Part shown: positions 55,943-64,000 of the stretch, in pieces
How the letters are laid out: every line of letters starts with the position of its first letter
Position numbering within the stretch: position 1 is the stretch's first letter
Source of the DNA: Kingella oralis
Lineage (GTDB): Bacteria; Pseudomonadota; Gammaproteobacteria; Burkholderiales; Neisseriaceae
Assembly: GCF_014054985.1 (NCBI RefSeq)
Contig: NZ_CP059569.1
Coordinates: 682,001-746,000, forward strand
Direction: 5' to 3'
Length of the DNA stretch: 64,000 nucleotides
Translations under genes and position numbers: made by a program
The notes under the pieces: generated by a model
What the model saw: the letters and a program-made list of their open reading frames with translations, nothing else
Told to the model about the DNA's origin: nothing
The model's database searches: none

Positions 55943-56470
55943 TCAACGGCATCCCAACGTGGGCGCAAGGGTGTCAAAGCTGCGGTCAAGCGCCGCGCAT
56001 TCGTTTTCGGTGGGGCGGCTGCGTGCCAGTTCCACGCGCAAATCTTGGTTGGAGGCGCGCAGGGCTTCGGCATCTTCGCCTTGGCGGGCAAAGCATTGGT
56101 CCACGCGCTGATAATAGCGTTCGCAGGTTTCGGGCAGGGGCGGAAGGTTATCGGGCAGGGTTTCGGGCGACGCGGCGGGGGTGTCGGCGGGTGGCGGGGT
56201 GTTTGCCCATGCGGCGATGTCGGATGCGCCCACTTGCTCTTTGGCTTCGCGGCGGGCGTTGAGAATGTCGTCTTGCTCGGTGTTTTGCACCCAAGAATAA
56301 TCTTTGGCGGCGACATCGGAAGCTGTGCGCGGCGCGGAAACGACAGCAGGCGCGGGCGGTTGGCGCAATTTGCTGCGCAAGCTGAAAATAAACGTGAGCG
56401 ACAGCACCACGGCAACCAATATCAGCGGCAGGGCGTGTTCGGGTTTGAGTTGAACGGGCGGGCGTTTCAT
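55943..56470 (-). CDS. Unknown protein with one N-terminal membrane segment, coupled to trpC
   Basis: 175 residues from the second of two adjacent start codons (56473/56470). One hydrophobic segment (about 14-30, LPLILVAVVLSLTFIFSL) anchors a periplasmic part that has a Pro-rich linker (PPPADTPAASPETLPDNLPP). The C-terminal region has cysteines near 135, 144, 166 and 175 (ETCERYYQRVDQCFARQG, ENECAALD, TLGCR) with spacing that suggests a CHCH-like disulphide hairpin. The start codon overlaps the trpC stop (ATGATGA), so it is co-translated. The function is unknown. Confidence 0.7.
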   Translation of the reverse strand: MKRPPVQLKPEHALPLILVAVVLSLTFIFSLRSKLRQPPAPAVVSAPRTASDVAAKDYSWVQNTEQDDILNARREAKEQVGASDIAAWANTPPPADTPAASPETLPDNLPPLPETCERYYQRVDQCFARQGEDAEALRASNQDLRVELARSRPTENECAALDRSFDTLAPTLGCR

Positions 56471-57252
56471 CAAAACAGTTTCCGTACTTCGGCAACGATG
56501 TCATCGGCGCGCATAAAGGTTTCGCCGATGAGAAAGGTGTTTACGCCGTGCTGCTGCATCCGTTGCACGTCGTCTTTGCTGGTGATGCCGCTTTCGGTTA
56601 CCACGATGCTGTCGCCCAGCTGCGGCAACAGGGCGATGGTTTGCTGCAAGTCCACTTCAAAGGTGTGCAAATTGCGGTTGTTTACGCCGCGCAGGGGGGT
56701 GGTCATGCGGGCGCATTTTTGCACTTCGCTCTCGTCGTGCAGCTCCACCAGCACCGCCATGTTCAGGCTGTGGGCCACGCCTTCCAGATGCAGCAGCGCG
56801 GTTTCGTCCAGCGCGGCGGCGATGAGCAGCACGGCATCTGCGCCCCATGCGCGGGCTTGGTAGATTTGGTATTCGTCGATGATGAAGTCTTTGCGCAGCA
56901 CGGGCAGGGACACGGCGGCGCGGGCTTGGCGCAAATACACGGGCGAGCCTTGGAAATAGGGTTCGTCGGTGAGCACGGACAGGCAGGCGACGCCTGCGGC
57001 TTCGTAGTCTTTGGCATGTTCGTCGGGGTGGAAATCGGGGCGGATAAGCCCTTTGGATGGGCTGGCTTTTTTGATTTCGGCGATGATGGCAGGCTGATTG
57101 GCGGCGTGTTTGGCGCGGATGGCAGCGATGAAGTCGCGCGGCGGCTCGGCGGTGCGCGCTTGCACTTTCATGTTTTCTAACGAGATTTCGGCTTTTTGCG
57201 CGGCGATTTCTTCGGCTTTGGTGGCGAGGATTTTGGCTAGGATGTCGGTCAT
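56470..57252 (-). CDS. trpC: Indole-3-glycerol phosphate synthase
   Basis: 260 residues from the ATG at 57252; the longer frame upstream runs through a DUS. TrpC closes the indole ring in tryptophan synthesis. TIM-barrel motifs are AIIAEIKKASPSKG (about 55-68), SVLTDEPYFQGS, VLRKDFIIDEYQI, LVELHDESEV, GVNNRNLHTFEVDL and VTESGI. A single-function TrpC, not fused to TrpF. It overlaps the following small gene. trpB lies elsewhere in the window (28344-29546). Confidence 0.97.
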   Translation of the reverse strand: MTDILAKILATKAEEIAAQKAEISLENMKVQARTAEPPRDFIAAIRAKHAANQPAIIAEIKKASPSKGLIRPDFHPDEHAKDYEAAGVACLSVLTDEPYFQGSPVYLRQARAAVSLPVLRKDFIIDEYQIYQARAWGADAVLLIAAALDETALLHLEGVAHSLNMAVLVELHDESEVQKCARMTTPLRGVNNRNLHTFEVDLQQTIALLPQLGDSIVVTESGITSKDDVQRMQQHGVNTFLIGETFMRADDIVAEVRKLF

Positions 57253-57390
57253 GGGGCGGTCTCTTTTGAGGCAGCCTGAAAATGCGGTTGGGGGTGCCGC
57301 ATCGCTATTGCGTTTGATTTTCAGGCTGCGTGGCTGTGGAGATAAGGGTTTGCGCGGCAACTTGATAAACAAAAAGGGCTGTACACAAGA

Positions 57391-57415
57391 AGGCAGCCTG
57401 AAAGTTTCAGGCTGC
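57391..57415 (-). terminator. DUS hairpin after lipoprotein gene
   Basis: GCAGCCTGAAA and TTTCAGGCTGC with a one-base loop, about 15 bases beyond the stop codon at 57430. Confidence 0.7.
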
Positions 57416-57429
57416 GGTTGCGTGCGGCG

Positions 57430-58521
57430 TTATTCGATGCTGTACCCTTTTAAATATTGCACGCGCTCGCGCGTCATGCGGGTGTCGCATTGCAGTTGCA
57501 GGTATTGGCTTTCGGTTGCGCTTTTGCCTTTGGCGGCGGCGTTGCGGCAGTTGGCGCGTTTTTTGCTTTCCCATTCGCGCTGTTCGTCCACAAGGTCTTG
57601 TTGCACTTGGGGGTCAATTTTGCGCCATGCGGATTTGATGGATTGGTCGGCTTTGTCGTTGGCTTCGCGCGCGGCGTTTAGCTCTTTGTCGCTCACGTTG
57701 TTTGGTTTTTCTACAGGCGGGGTGAGTTTTTCAGGCTGCGGTTTGGCGGGGGCGGATGCGCTGTTGTCTAGGGCATCGGTTTTGGGGGCGGGCACGGCTT
57801 TGCGCAAGTCTTCGGGCTTGGGCGGCTCGGGGATGTTGTCAATCGGGGGAACGGCTTGTGGCGCGGGAATGGAGGCTTCTTCGGCTTTGGGCTGGTCTTT
57901 TTGTTTGAGTAGTTTCAGGGCTTCGGCGCGGCTGACGTTTTTGCCGTTTACGTTAAGCGTGTCTTTTACGCCGTAGGCGGCAAGAGCGTCGGCAAGCAGG
58001 TTGGCGGCGCCGCTGAGGTTGTTATCGGTGGGGGTGAATTGGTTGTTTTTGACGGCATAGTTCAGCGGGAAGCTGAGGGTGTGGTTGCTGAATGTGCCGT
58101 TGCCGCCGGTGAGGTGTCGGCTGATGATGTCTTGCGGGGCTTCGCTTTGCAGCAGGGGGGCATTGGTTTGGGCTTGCTTGATGAGGTTTTCGGGGATAGC
58201 GATGGCGACTTGCGCTTGGCAGGTTTCGGGCATTTGCCCTGCTTGGGCGTTGCTGGTGGTTACGTTTAATTGCGCGGCTAGGGCGATGAGTTTGTCGGCA
58301 TCGATGTAGTCGTTGGCGTTGGCAAGGCGTTTGGCGTTGTTGCCGATGGTGTCTTGCACGATTTGTTTCACTTGGCTGTCGAGCGCGGGGATTTCGCAGC
58401 CGGCATTGGCAACGGCGGATGCGGCAGACGCTGCGGAGGCGGCGGGTTGGGTGGGGTCGCTTTGCGAGCAGGCGGTGAGGACTAGGGCGGCGCAGAAGGC
58501 GGCAAGGGCGGTTTGTTTCAT
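57430..58521 (-). CDS. Lipoprotein with C-terminal LprI-like domain
   Basis: 363 residues. A lipoprotein signal peptide ends at the lipobox LTAC with Cys18. After an Ala/Ser-rich linker comes a globular region with Cys42 and Cys103 (about 40-215, PALDSQVKQIVQDTIGNNAK and onward), a Pro/Lys-rich linker (about 215-270), and a C-terminal DUF1311/LprI-like domain (SAWRKIDPQVQQDLVDEQRE, then ANCRNAAAKG and QLQCDTRMTRERVQYL). LprI-type domains inhibit host lysozyme in mycobacteria; that role is not shown here. It is probably in the outer membrane. Confidence 0.82.
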   Translation of the reverse strand: MKQTALAAFCAALVLTACSQSDPTQPAASAASAASAVANAGCEIPALDSQVKQIVQDTIGNNAKRLANANDYIDADKLIALAAQLNVTTSNAQAGQMPETCQAQVAIAIPENLIKQAQTNAPLLQSEAPQDIISRHLTGGNGTFSNHTLSFPLNYAVKNNQFTPTDNNLSGAANLLADALAAYGVKDTLNVNGKNVSRAEALKLLKQKDQPKAEEASIPAPQAVPPIDNIPEPPKPEDLRKAVPAPKTDALDNSASAPAKPQPEKLTPPVEKPNNVSDKELNAAREANDKADQSIKSAWRKIDPQVQQDLVDEQREWESKKRANCRNAAAKGKSATESQYLQLQCDTRMTRERVQYLKGYSIE

Positions 58522-58713
58522 TTTGTGGCTTTCGGGTTAAGAAAAAACAGGCGGCATCATATCAAAAATAGAGTGGGCTGCCAAAAGGTGGGGCAGCCTG
58601 AAACTTGGGCAAGAATCGTGCGGCAGCCTGAAATTTGAAATGGCGCGGCGGGCTGTTGCCGTTTTATTTCGGATTCAGGTTTCAGGCTGCCTATGGGCGG
58701 AGGCATGGGCGGC

Positions 58714-61302
58714 TTATTCCATTGCGGCGAGCAAGTCGCGTTTGAGGGCGAATTCTTTGCTGGGGTTGGCGAGTTCGCTGTTTTCTACGAGAAAGCTGTC
58801 TTCGGCGCGGTCGGCGAGGGTGGCGATTTTGGCGTAGAACAGGCGGATGTTGTGCTGGGCGAAGACTTCGGTGAGGTCGGCGAGCAGGTGGGGGCGGTTG
58901 GCGGCGATGATTTGGATGGTGTAGCGGTGGGGTTCTTCTTCGGGCTGGATGCTGACGCTGGGGGCAAGGGGGAGCAGGCGGGCGCGGCGGCTGGGTTGGG
59001 TTTTGTGTGGGGCGAAGGTGGGGATGTTGCCGTGGGCAAATTGGGTAAGCTGGGCTTGCAGGGTGGTGCGTAGTTGGTGCAGTTCTTCGCTGCTGTGGTG
59101 GGGCGGGGGGGTAAGGATGAAGTTATCTAAAATGAAATCGTGGGCGGTGATGAAGGCGCGGGCGGCGACGATGTCAAACTGGTGTTGCCCGAATAGGCGG
59201 CATAGGCGGGTGAACAGGCGGTCTTGGTTGGGCATATAGACGAGGATGCGCCAGTTGCCGTTGGGCTCGGGGGTGATGCTGGCGTGGGGTTGGTGGGGCT
59301 GGGCGGCGATTTGGGGGAGTTGGCGGGCGATGGTTGGGCTGTTGTGGCGGGCGAAGTAGGCTGCGCCGAGGGTGTTGAATAGGCGGCGGATGGTTTGGGG
59401 GCTGTGGTTTTGCTCTGCGAGGATTTGGCTGGCGTGTTGGTAGCGGTCGTGGATGCTGGTGGTTTTCAGGCTGCCTGAAAGCTGGGCGCGGGTGCTGTGG
59501 TAGAGCTGGTCTAGCAGTTGGGCTTTCCATGTGTTCCAGATTTTGGGATTGGTGGCACGGATGTCGCAGACGGTGAGCAGGTAGAGCGAGTCTAGTTTTT
59601 CTTGGCTTTGCACGCGCCGGGCGAATTTTTGGATGACGGCGGGGTCGCTGATGTCTTCTTTTTGCGCGGTTTGCGACATGAGCAGGTGTTCGCGCACGAG
59701 CCATATGAGCAGGTCGCTGTCGTAGGGGGAAAGTTGGTGGGCTTGGGCGAATTGGGCGGCATCTTGTGCGCCGAGTTGGGCATGGTCGCCGCCGCGTCCT
59801 TTGGCGATGTCGTGGAACAGGGCGGCAAGGTAGAGGATGGGTTGCTTGGGGTGGTGTTGCATGAGGGTGGAGAGGGCGGGGTTTTCGTGGCTGTGTTCTT
59901 CTTGGGCGAGGCGGCGTAGGTGGGCGAGGGTGGTGAGGATGTGGTCGTCTACGGGGTAGATGTGGTAAAGGTCGTGTTGCAAGAGCCCAACGATGTTGTG
60001 CCATTGGGGTAGGTAGCGGGCGAGGATGCCGTAAAGATTGAGCAGGCGCAGGGTGTGGGTGAGCCCTTCGCCTGTGTGGAAGAATTGGAGAAATTGGGCG
60101 CGGTGGGCGGGGTGTTGGTTGAAGCTGGGGTCTAGTTTTTGCGCGGCCGCCCACCATGCGCGTAGGGTTTTGGGGGCGATTTGGTTGATGTCGCGGTGGG
60201 TTTGCAGGATGTGGGGGAGGATAAGGATGTGTTCGGGCTGTTGGGTGAACAGGGCGGGGTTGTTGGCGGCGAGGGTGTGGTTGATTTGGGTGTAGTGTTC
60301 GTTGATGGGGCGGGCGATGCGGGGTAAGGGGGAGTAGATGCGTTCGCGCAGCATGGGGATGAGGATGCCGCTGAGCTGTTGGATGGTTTTGGTGGTGCGG
60401 TAGTAGGGGTGCATCAGGTGTTCTATGGCGGTTTTGGCTTCGTTGAAGCCTGCGGTTTTCAGGCTGCCTTGGGGGGATGTGTTTACGGGGGTGGGGCAGC
60501 CTGAAAACGGGTTTTGTTGGGCGAGGGTGTGTTGCAGGTCAAAGGTGAGGCGGTCTTCTTCGCGTTGGGCGGCAAGGTGCATGGCGATGCGCAGTTGGGC
60601 GAGGGTGCGGTGGCTGTGGCGCAGCAGCTTGGCTTCGGCGGGTGTAATGATGGCGGACCGGGCGGCTGCGGGGGCGGCAAGATTGAGGTTTTGCACGCGG
60701 GCGAGCCAGTTGATAACGTGCAAATCGCGCAGGCCGCCGATGCCGTTTTTGATGTGCGGTTCCAGCGTTTGGCTGGGCTGCTTGGCGTGGCGTTTCTGCA
60801 TTTCCAGCAGTTTGCTTTCAATGAACGGGACGATTTCGCGCTGTTGCCGGGCGGTGCGGATGGCTTGTCGGGCGAGGGCGGTGTTGCCGCATAGGGGGCG
60901 GGCTTCCAGCAGGGCGGTGCTGGCGGTTAAGTCGTCTTGCGCGGCTTGGAGGATTTGTTTCAGGCTGCCTGATTGCGGTGCGGGGGCGAGTTTGCCGTCC
61001 CACAGGGTTTGGATGAATCGGGCGAGGCTGTCTTGCTCGCGCTCGGTGAGTTCGGCGGGGGAAAGTATGGCGATGTCTAAATCGGAATGGGGGTAGAGTT
61101 CGCTGCGCCCGTAGCCGCCGGTGGCGAGCAGGCAAAGGTGTGGGCAGCCTGAAAAATGCTGTTGCCACAGGGCAACCAGCAGGGCATCGGCGGCGGCGGT
61201 GTGGCGGCGGAAATAGAGATAGGGGCGGCGGTTTTGCTGGAAGGATTGGTCGGCGGCGGCGCGGGCGGCGCGGTAGGCGGCGATGGGGGTTTCAGGCTGC
61301 AT
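58714..61302 (-). CDS. glnD: [Protein-PII] uridylyltransferase/uridylyl-removing enzyme
   Basis: 862 residues from the ATG at 61302 (MQPETPIAAYRAARAAADQS); a frame opening 22 codons upstream gives no better start. GlnD senses glutamine and uridylylates PII. The nucleotidyltransferase motif GGYGRSELYPHSDLDIAIL lies near residue 64, the HD domain with AALFHDIAKGRGGDHAQLG near 480, and two ACT domains at the C-terminus (WRILVYMPNQDRLFTRLCRL, YTIQIIAANRPHLLADLTEV). A run of seven C lies directly before the start codon. Five DUS-type sites are inside the gene. Confidence 0.96.
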   Translation of the reverse strand: MQPETPIAAYRAARAAADQSFQQNRRPYLYFRRHTAAADALLVALWQQHFSGCPHLCLLATGGYGRSELYPHSDLDIAILSPAELTEREQDSLARFIQTLWDGKLAPAPQSGSLKQILQAAQDDLTASTALLEARPLCGNTALARQAIRTARQQREIVPFIESKLLEMQKRHAKQPSQTLEPHIKNGIGGLRDLHVINWLARVQNLNLAAPAAARSAIITPAEAKLLRHSHRTLAQLRIAMHLAAQREEDRLTFDLQHTLAQQNPFSGCPTPVNTSPQGSLKTAGFNEAKTAIEHLMHPYYRTTKTIQQLSGILIPMLRERIYSPLPRIARPINEHYTQINHTLAANNPALFTQQPEHILILPHILQTHRDINQIAPKTLRAWWAAAQKLDPSFNQHPAHRAQFLQFFHTGEGLTHTLRLLNLYGILARYLPQWHNIVGLLQHDLYHIYPVDDHILTTLAHLRRLAQEEHSHENPALSTLMQHHPKQPILYLAALFHDIAKGRGGDHAQLGAQDAAQFAQAHQLSPYDSDLLIWLVREHLLMSQTAQKEDISDPAVIQKFARRVQSQEKLDSLYLLTVCDIRATNPKIWNTWKAQLLDQLYHSTRAQLSGSLKTTSIHDRYQHASQILAEQNHSPQTIRRLFNTLGAAYFARHNSPTIARQLPQIAAQPHQPHASITPEPNGNWRILVYMPNQDRLFTRLCRLFGQHQFDIVAARAFITAHDFILDNFILTPPPHHSSEELHQLRTTLQAQLTQFAHGNIPTFAPHKTQPSRRARLLPLAPSVSIQPEEEPHRYTIQIIAANRPHLLADLTEVFAQHNIRLFYAKIATLADRAEDSFLVENSELANPSKEFALKRDLLAAME
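59463..59480. other. Palindromic double DUS inside glnD
   Basis: TTTTCAGGCTGCCTGAAA, the same overlapping Kingella-type/Simonsiella-type arrangement as 44333-44351, here within a coding region and encoding LSGSLKTTS. Confidence 0.85.
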
Positions 61303-61489
61303 GGGGGGGCTTTCTGGGGCGTATGTTTGCGGGCGGGATTTTAATGGCAAACGGCGCAGAGCGGGCATGCTTGCTGTGGTTTTTAGCTTTGCTTTTCAGG
61401 CTGCCGCCACCACAACACAGCTTACGCCCACGCCCGCCGGCAAAATTTGCTAAAATGCCAATCTTTCTCGTTTCCCGCACGCGCAGCCC

Positions 61490-63973
61490 ATGTCTTCATT
61501 GCCCAGATTCCACCTTTCCCCCGCACACTGGCGCATCAGCCGCATGGCTTTGGTTGCGTGCCTGATTGTGGCGGGCGTGTATTTGGGCGGCTCGGCGGCG
61601 TTGTATCGCGTATCCGAACACGAGGCCTTGCAGCAACGCGCCCGCGAAGCCCTAGCAGGCACAAAGCGCACCGTGCAATTTGACGCGCAAATTGAGCGCA
61701 GCCTGTTCCCGCGCCCCACCATCATCCTGCACAACGTGGTATTGAGCGAAGCCGACGGCAAAGCCCCCGCCCTGCGCGCGCAAGAAGTCAAAATTGGCAT
61801 CGGGTGGAGCAGCCTGATTAGCGAGCCCACCATTGAAAAACTGGTGCTCAACGACGTGCACGCGCTGTTGATTCGCAACAACCAAGGGCGCTGGAACATC
61901 GCCGATTTATGGCAAACCCGCAACCAACGCCCCGCCGTGTTCAACCGCGTGCAAATCAACCGCGGCACGCTTATCGTGCGCGATGCCGAGCAGGGCGAAT
62001 TTGCATTCAGCCAAATCAGCCTCGCCCTCGCCCGCCAAAACGACACCACCATCGGCTACCAGCTCGAAGCCCAAGCCCAATCGCCCTATTGGGAAAACCT
62101 GCAACTGGCCGCCGCGGGCGACACCATCAGCAGCCCCAACAGCCAGCAGTTCCCCAAGCTCGCCGTCAAATTCAACGGCAAAGAAAACGGCTACACCTTT
62201 TCAGGCAGCCTGAAAACCAACGCCACATGGCGTGAACAAGACTTCATCGCCGAAAACAGCAAGCTAGAAATCGCCAGCTATCGCCACAACAGCACCTTCA
62301 ACATCAGCATCACCAAGCTCGCCAGCCGCTATGGCGACACCAAGCTCACAGGCATCAACGCCGTGTTCACCGCCCCCGGCCACCCCAACCAGCCCACCGG
62401 CACGCTTGCCGCCGCCCAAGCCCAATGGCAAGACAACGAACTGCACAGCGACGAAATCAACCTAGATCTCAACACCCGCAACGCCCAACAAGACAACCTA
62501 GACATCAACGCCAAATCCGAGCTGATATGGCGCAACGGCAGCGGCATCCAGCTTGGCAAACTCAAATTCATCAGCACCCAAACCACACCCCAAGGCACGC
62601 CCCGTTTCGCCAGCGAAATGGAAGGCAGCCTGAATTTCGCCCACCCCGCCAGTTGGCGCGTCCAACTGCAAGGGCTGTTTGACAAGCAACCCGCCAACAT
62701 CGCGCTGGCGCGCAACGAAAACCACATCAGCGGCAGCCTGAAAATCGCCAAACTCAACACCAAAAACTACGCCACGCTCATCAAAAGCAACCCCACCACC
62801 AGCGACATCAGCCAAATCTTCCCCACCGCCCCGCTCACCTACCAAATCGACGCCGACATCGGCACGCTGGAAACCCCCCGCGCCCAAATCGACAATATCC
62901 ACGCCGGCATCAACGCCAGCGCCGAATCCATCATCCTCGCCCCGCTCACCGCCGACCTATACAGCGGGCGCACCGACGGCAGCCTCATCATCCAAAACCG
63001 CACCCCCATCGCCTACCAGCTCCACCAAAAAGCCGAAGGCGTGCAAATCCACCCCATGCTGCAAGACCTGTTCAAACAAAGCCGCATTAGCGGCAAAGGC
63101 ACCGCCGAATTCGCCCTCACCGCGCAAGGCAGCAGCCCCGACGAAATGCTCGCCAGCCTCAACGGCAGCGTGAAACTGGATATTAACGACGGCGAATGGT
63201 CGGGCATCAGCTTCAACCGCATCCGCAACCTGCTCGCCGGCATCGGCAACAGCACGCCCGAAGCCGAAGCCACCGCCATGCCGTTCAGCCATTTTGTGCT
63301 GGAAGCCAACATCCAAAACGGCATCAGCAGCCACAGCGCCCAAGCCGCGTTTACCTGGCCCGCCGCCACCATGACCAGCAGCGGCAAGCTCAACCTTGCC
63401 AGCAACGAAATCACCGAAGACATCCGCTTCAAAGGCAACGCCGAAAGCCAAGCCCTGCCCATCCGCGTCAGCGGCAAAATGGACAACCCCAGCGTGAGCC
63501 TTAATTTCCAACAAATCACATCGGGCAGCACCACCGCTGAAGAAAAACAAAAAGCCATCAGCAGCGCCTTGAAGCAGCAATGGCAATGGTTTATCGCCCA
63601 GCCCGACACGCAGCCTGAAAACGACAACAGCGCGCCCGCTCCAGCCCAAGCCGCGCCCAAGCCCAAACCCGTCGCCCGGCCAGCCGCCCCTGCGGTTGCC
63701 CCCGCGCCCGAAAAACCCGAAAGCCGCAACGAAGCCAAACACGAACCGCGCATCGCATTGCCCAAAGCCAAGCCTGTTAAACCCGCCGTTAAGCCCGTTG
63801 CCAAACCTGCTGTCAAATCCACTGCGAAACTCGCCGCCCAGCCGGTAAGGCAGCCTGAAAAAGCCAAGCCGAGCAATAAGCAGCCTGAAAAAGCCAAACC
63901 CCAAGCCGGCGACAAATCCGCTGCGAAACCCAACAGCAAGCCGCCTGCAAAAGCCAAGGACAAGAAAAAATAG
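61490..63973 (+). CDS. AsmA-family envelope protein
   Basis: 827 residues. One N-terminal membrane segment (about 20-42, LVACLIVAGVYLGGSAALYRV) is followed by the AsmA domain (RTVQFDAQIERSLFPRPTII and onward; LQDLFKQSRISGKGTAEFAL and GSVKLDINDGEWSGISFNRI near 525-585). AsmA-like proteins help move phospholipids between membranes and affect outer-membrane assembly. From about residue 700 a Lys/Pro/Ala-rich low-complexity tail follows, containing two DUS-coded QPEKAKP units. The ATG at 61490 is divergent from glnD. Confidence 0.9.
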   Translation: MSSLPRFHLSPAHWRISRMALVACLIVAGVYLGGSAALYRVSEHEALQQRAREALAGTKRTVQFDAQIERSLFPRPTIILHNVVLSEADGKAPALRAQEVKIGIGWSSLISEPTIEKLVLNDVHALLIRNNQGRWNIADLWQTRNQRPAVFNRVQINRGTLIVRDAEQGEFAFSQISLALARQNDTTIGYQLEAQAQSPYWENLQLAAAGDTISSPNSQQFPKLAVKFNGKENGYTFSGSLKTNATWREQDFIAENSKLEIASYRHNSTFNISITKLASRYGDTKLTGINAVFTAPGHPNQPTGTLAAAQAQWQDNELHSDEINLDLNTRNAQQDNLDINAKSELIWRNGSGIQLGKLKFISTQTTPQGTPRFASEMEGSLNFAHPASWRVQLQGLFDKQPANIALARNENHISGSLKIAKLNTKNYATLIKSNPTTSDISQIFPTAPLTYQIDADIGTLETPRAQIDNIHAGINASAESIILAPLTADLYSGRTDGSLIIQNRTPIAYQLHQKAEGVQIHPMLQDLFKQSRISGKGTAEFALTAQGSSPDEMLASLNGSVKLDINDGEWSGISFNRIRNLLAGIGNSTPEAEATAMPFSHFVLEANIQNGISSHSAQAAFTWPAATMTSSGKLNLASNEITEDIRFKGNAESQALPIRVSGKMDNPSVSLNFQQITSGSTTAEEKQKAISSALKQQWQWFIAQPDTQPENDNSAPAPAQAAPKPKPVARPAAPAVAPAPEKPESRNEAKHEPRIALPKAKPVKPAVKPVAKPAVKSTAKLAAQPVRQPEKAKPSNKQPEKAKPQAGDKSAAKPNSKPPAKAKDKKK

Positions 63974-64000
63974 GCAGCCTGAAAACGGTGCTGCGGTTGG

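Noticed and set aside
61303..61309. C7 run next to the glnD start as a phase-variable tract
   Set aside because: Seven bases outside any -35/-10 spacer and in a housekeeping gene; probably chance in G+C-rich DNA.
1..64000. Very frequent short repeats as possible CRISPR arrays
   Set aside because: Spacing is irregular, both orientations occur, and the 12-mer is a DNA uptake sequence; no cas genes are seen.
1..64000. tRNA, rRNA and riboswitch genes
   Set aside because: I looked for T-loop patterns and for conserved rRNA or riboswitch cores in the gaps and found none. A tRNAscan/Rfam search would be decisive.

Overview
The window is a chromosomal segment of a Neisseriaceae bacterium, most likely a Kingella with moderately high G+C. 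The main evidence is a 12-mer, AGGCAGCCTGAA, and its reverse complement, which I estimate by eye at about a hundred copies or more. It is the Kingella-type dialect of the neisserial DNA uptake sequence (DUS). It occurs in nearly every intergenic gap, usually as inverted pairs that form terminator hairpins, and inside many genes. The gene content fits: an intact mreBCD-PBP2-rodA rod-shape operon, NsrR/NnrS nitric oxide genes, dispersed trp genes and a family 52 LOS glycosyltransferase. I see no rRNA, tRNA, CRISPR array, prophage or complete insertion sequence.

Layout. 1-5.4 kb: end of a phosphate permease, an unknown membrane-anchored protein, a nitrilase, and a nitric oxide group (nnrS, hemerythrin-like protein, nsrR). 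5.5-9.8 kb: hemC, a BPSS1780-like membrane protein, a G+C-rich DUF711 gene and two small membrane proteins, one frameshifted. 9.8-17.7 kb, minus strand: gatB-virK-like pair, then ftsW, murG, ppx/gppA and pqiA, the last two translationally coupled. 17.9-26.4 kb: GH3-family protein, small membrane protein, a strikingly A+T-rich DUF3883 nuclease-like gene, an RnfD/NqrB-like membrane protein fused to VCBS repeats, and a U32 peptidase (trhP). 27-39 kb: DMT transporter, trpB, tldD, ferredoxin, nhaD, rsuA, GT52 transferase and DUF805 protein, mixed with small unknown, repeat-containing or broken genes. 39-43 kb: tkt, gatA, gatC. 43.3-48.9 kb: mreB-mreC-mreD-mrdA-rodA. 49-58.5 kb: ratA-rnfH, ppiD-like gene, SMI1/KNR4 gene, panC, AhpD-like gene, lpxL-like gene, trpC and a lipoprotein. 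58.7-64 kb: glnD and an AsmA-family gene.

The most unusual items are as follows. A 12-C tract sits exactly in the 17-bp spacer between good -35 and -10 boxes upstream of the DUF805 gene, which is the layout of a phase-variable neisserial promoter. The DUF3883 gene looks like an orphan defence nuclease. The intergenic DNA holds several repeat families: a MITE-like element with 8-bp direct repeats, a GGCGAC/GTCGCC-type hairpin repeat, composite elements bounded by DUS pairs, and a perfect 48-bp repeat. There is one exact copy of the classical Neisseria DUS, and palindromic sites that read as the Kingella DUS on one strand and a Simonsiella-type DUS on the other. Three small genes are frameshifted; these could be real decay or base-calling errors.
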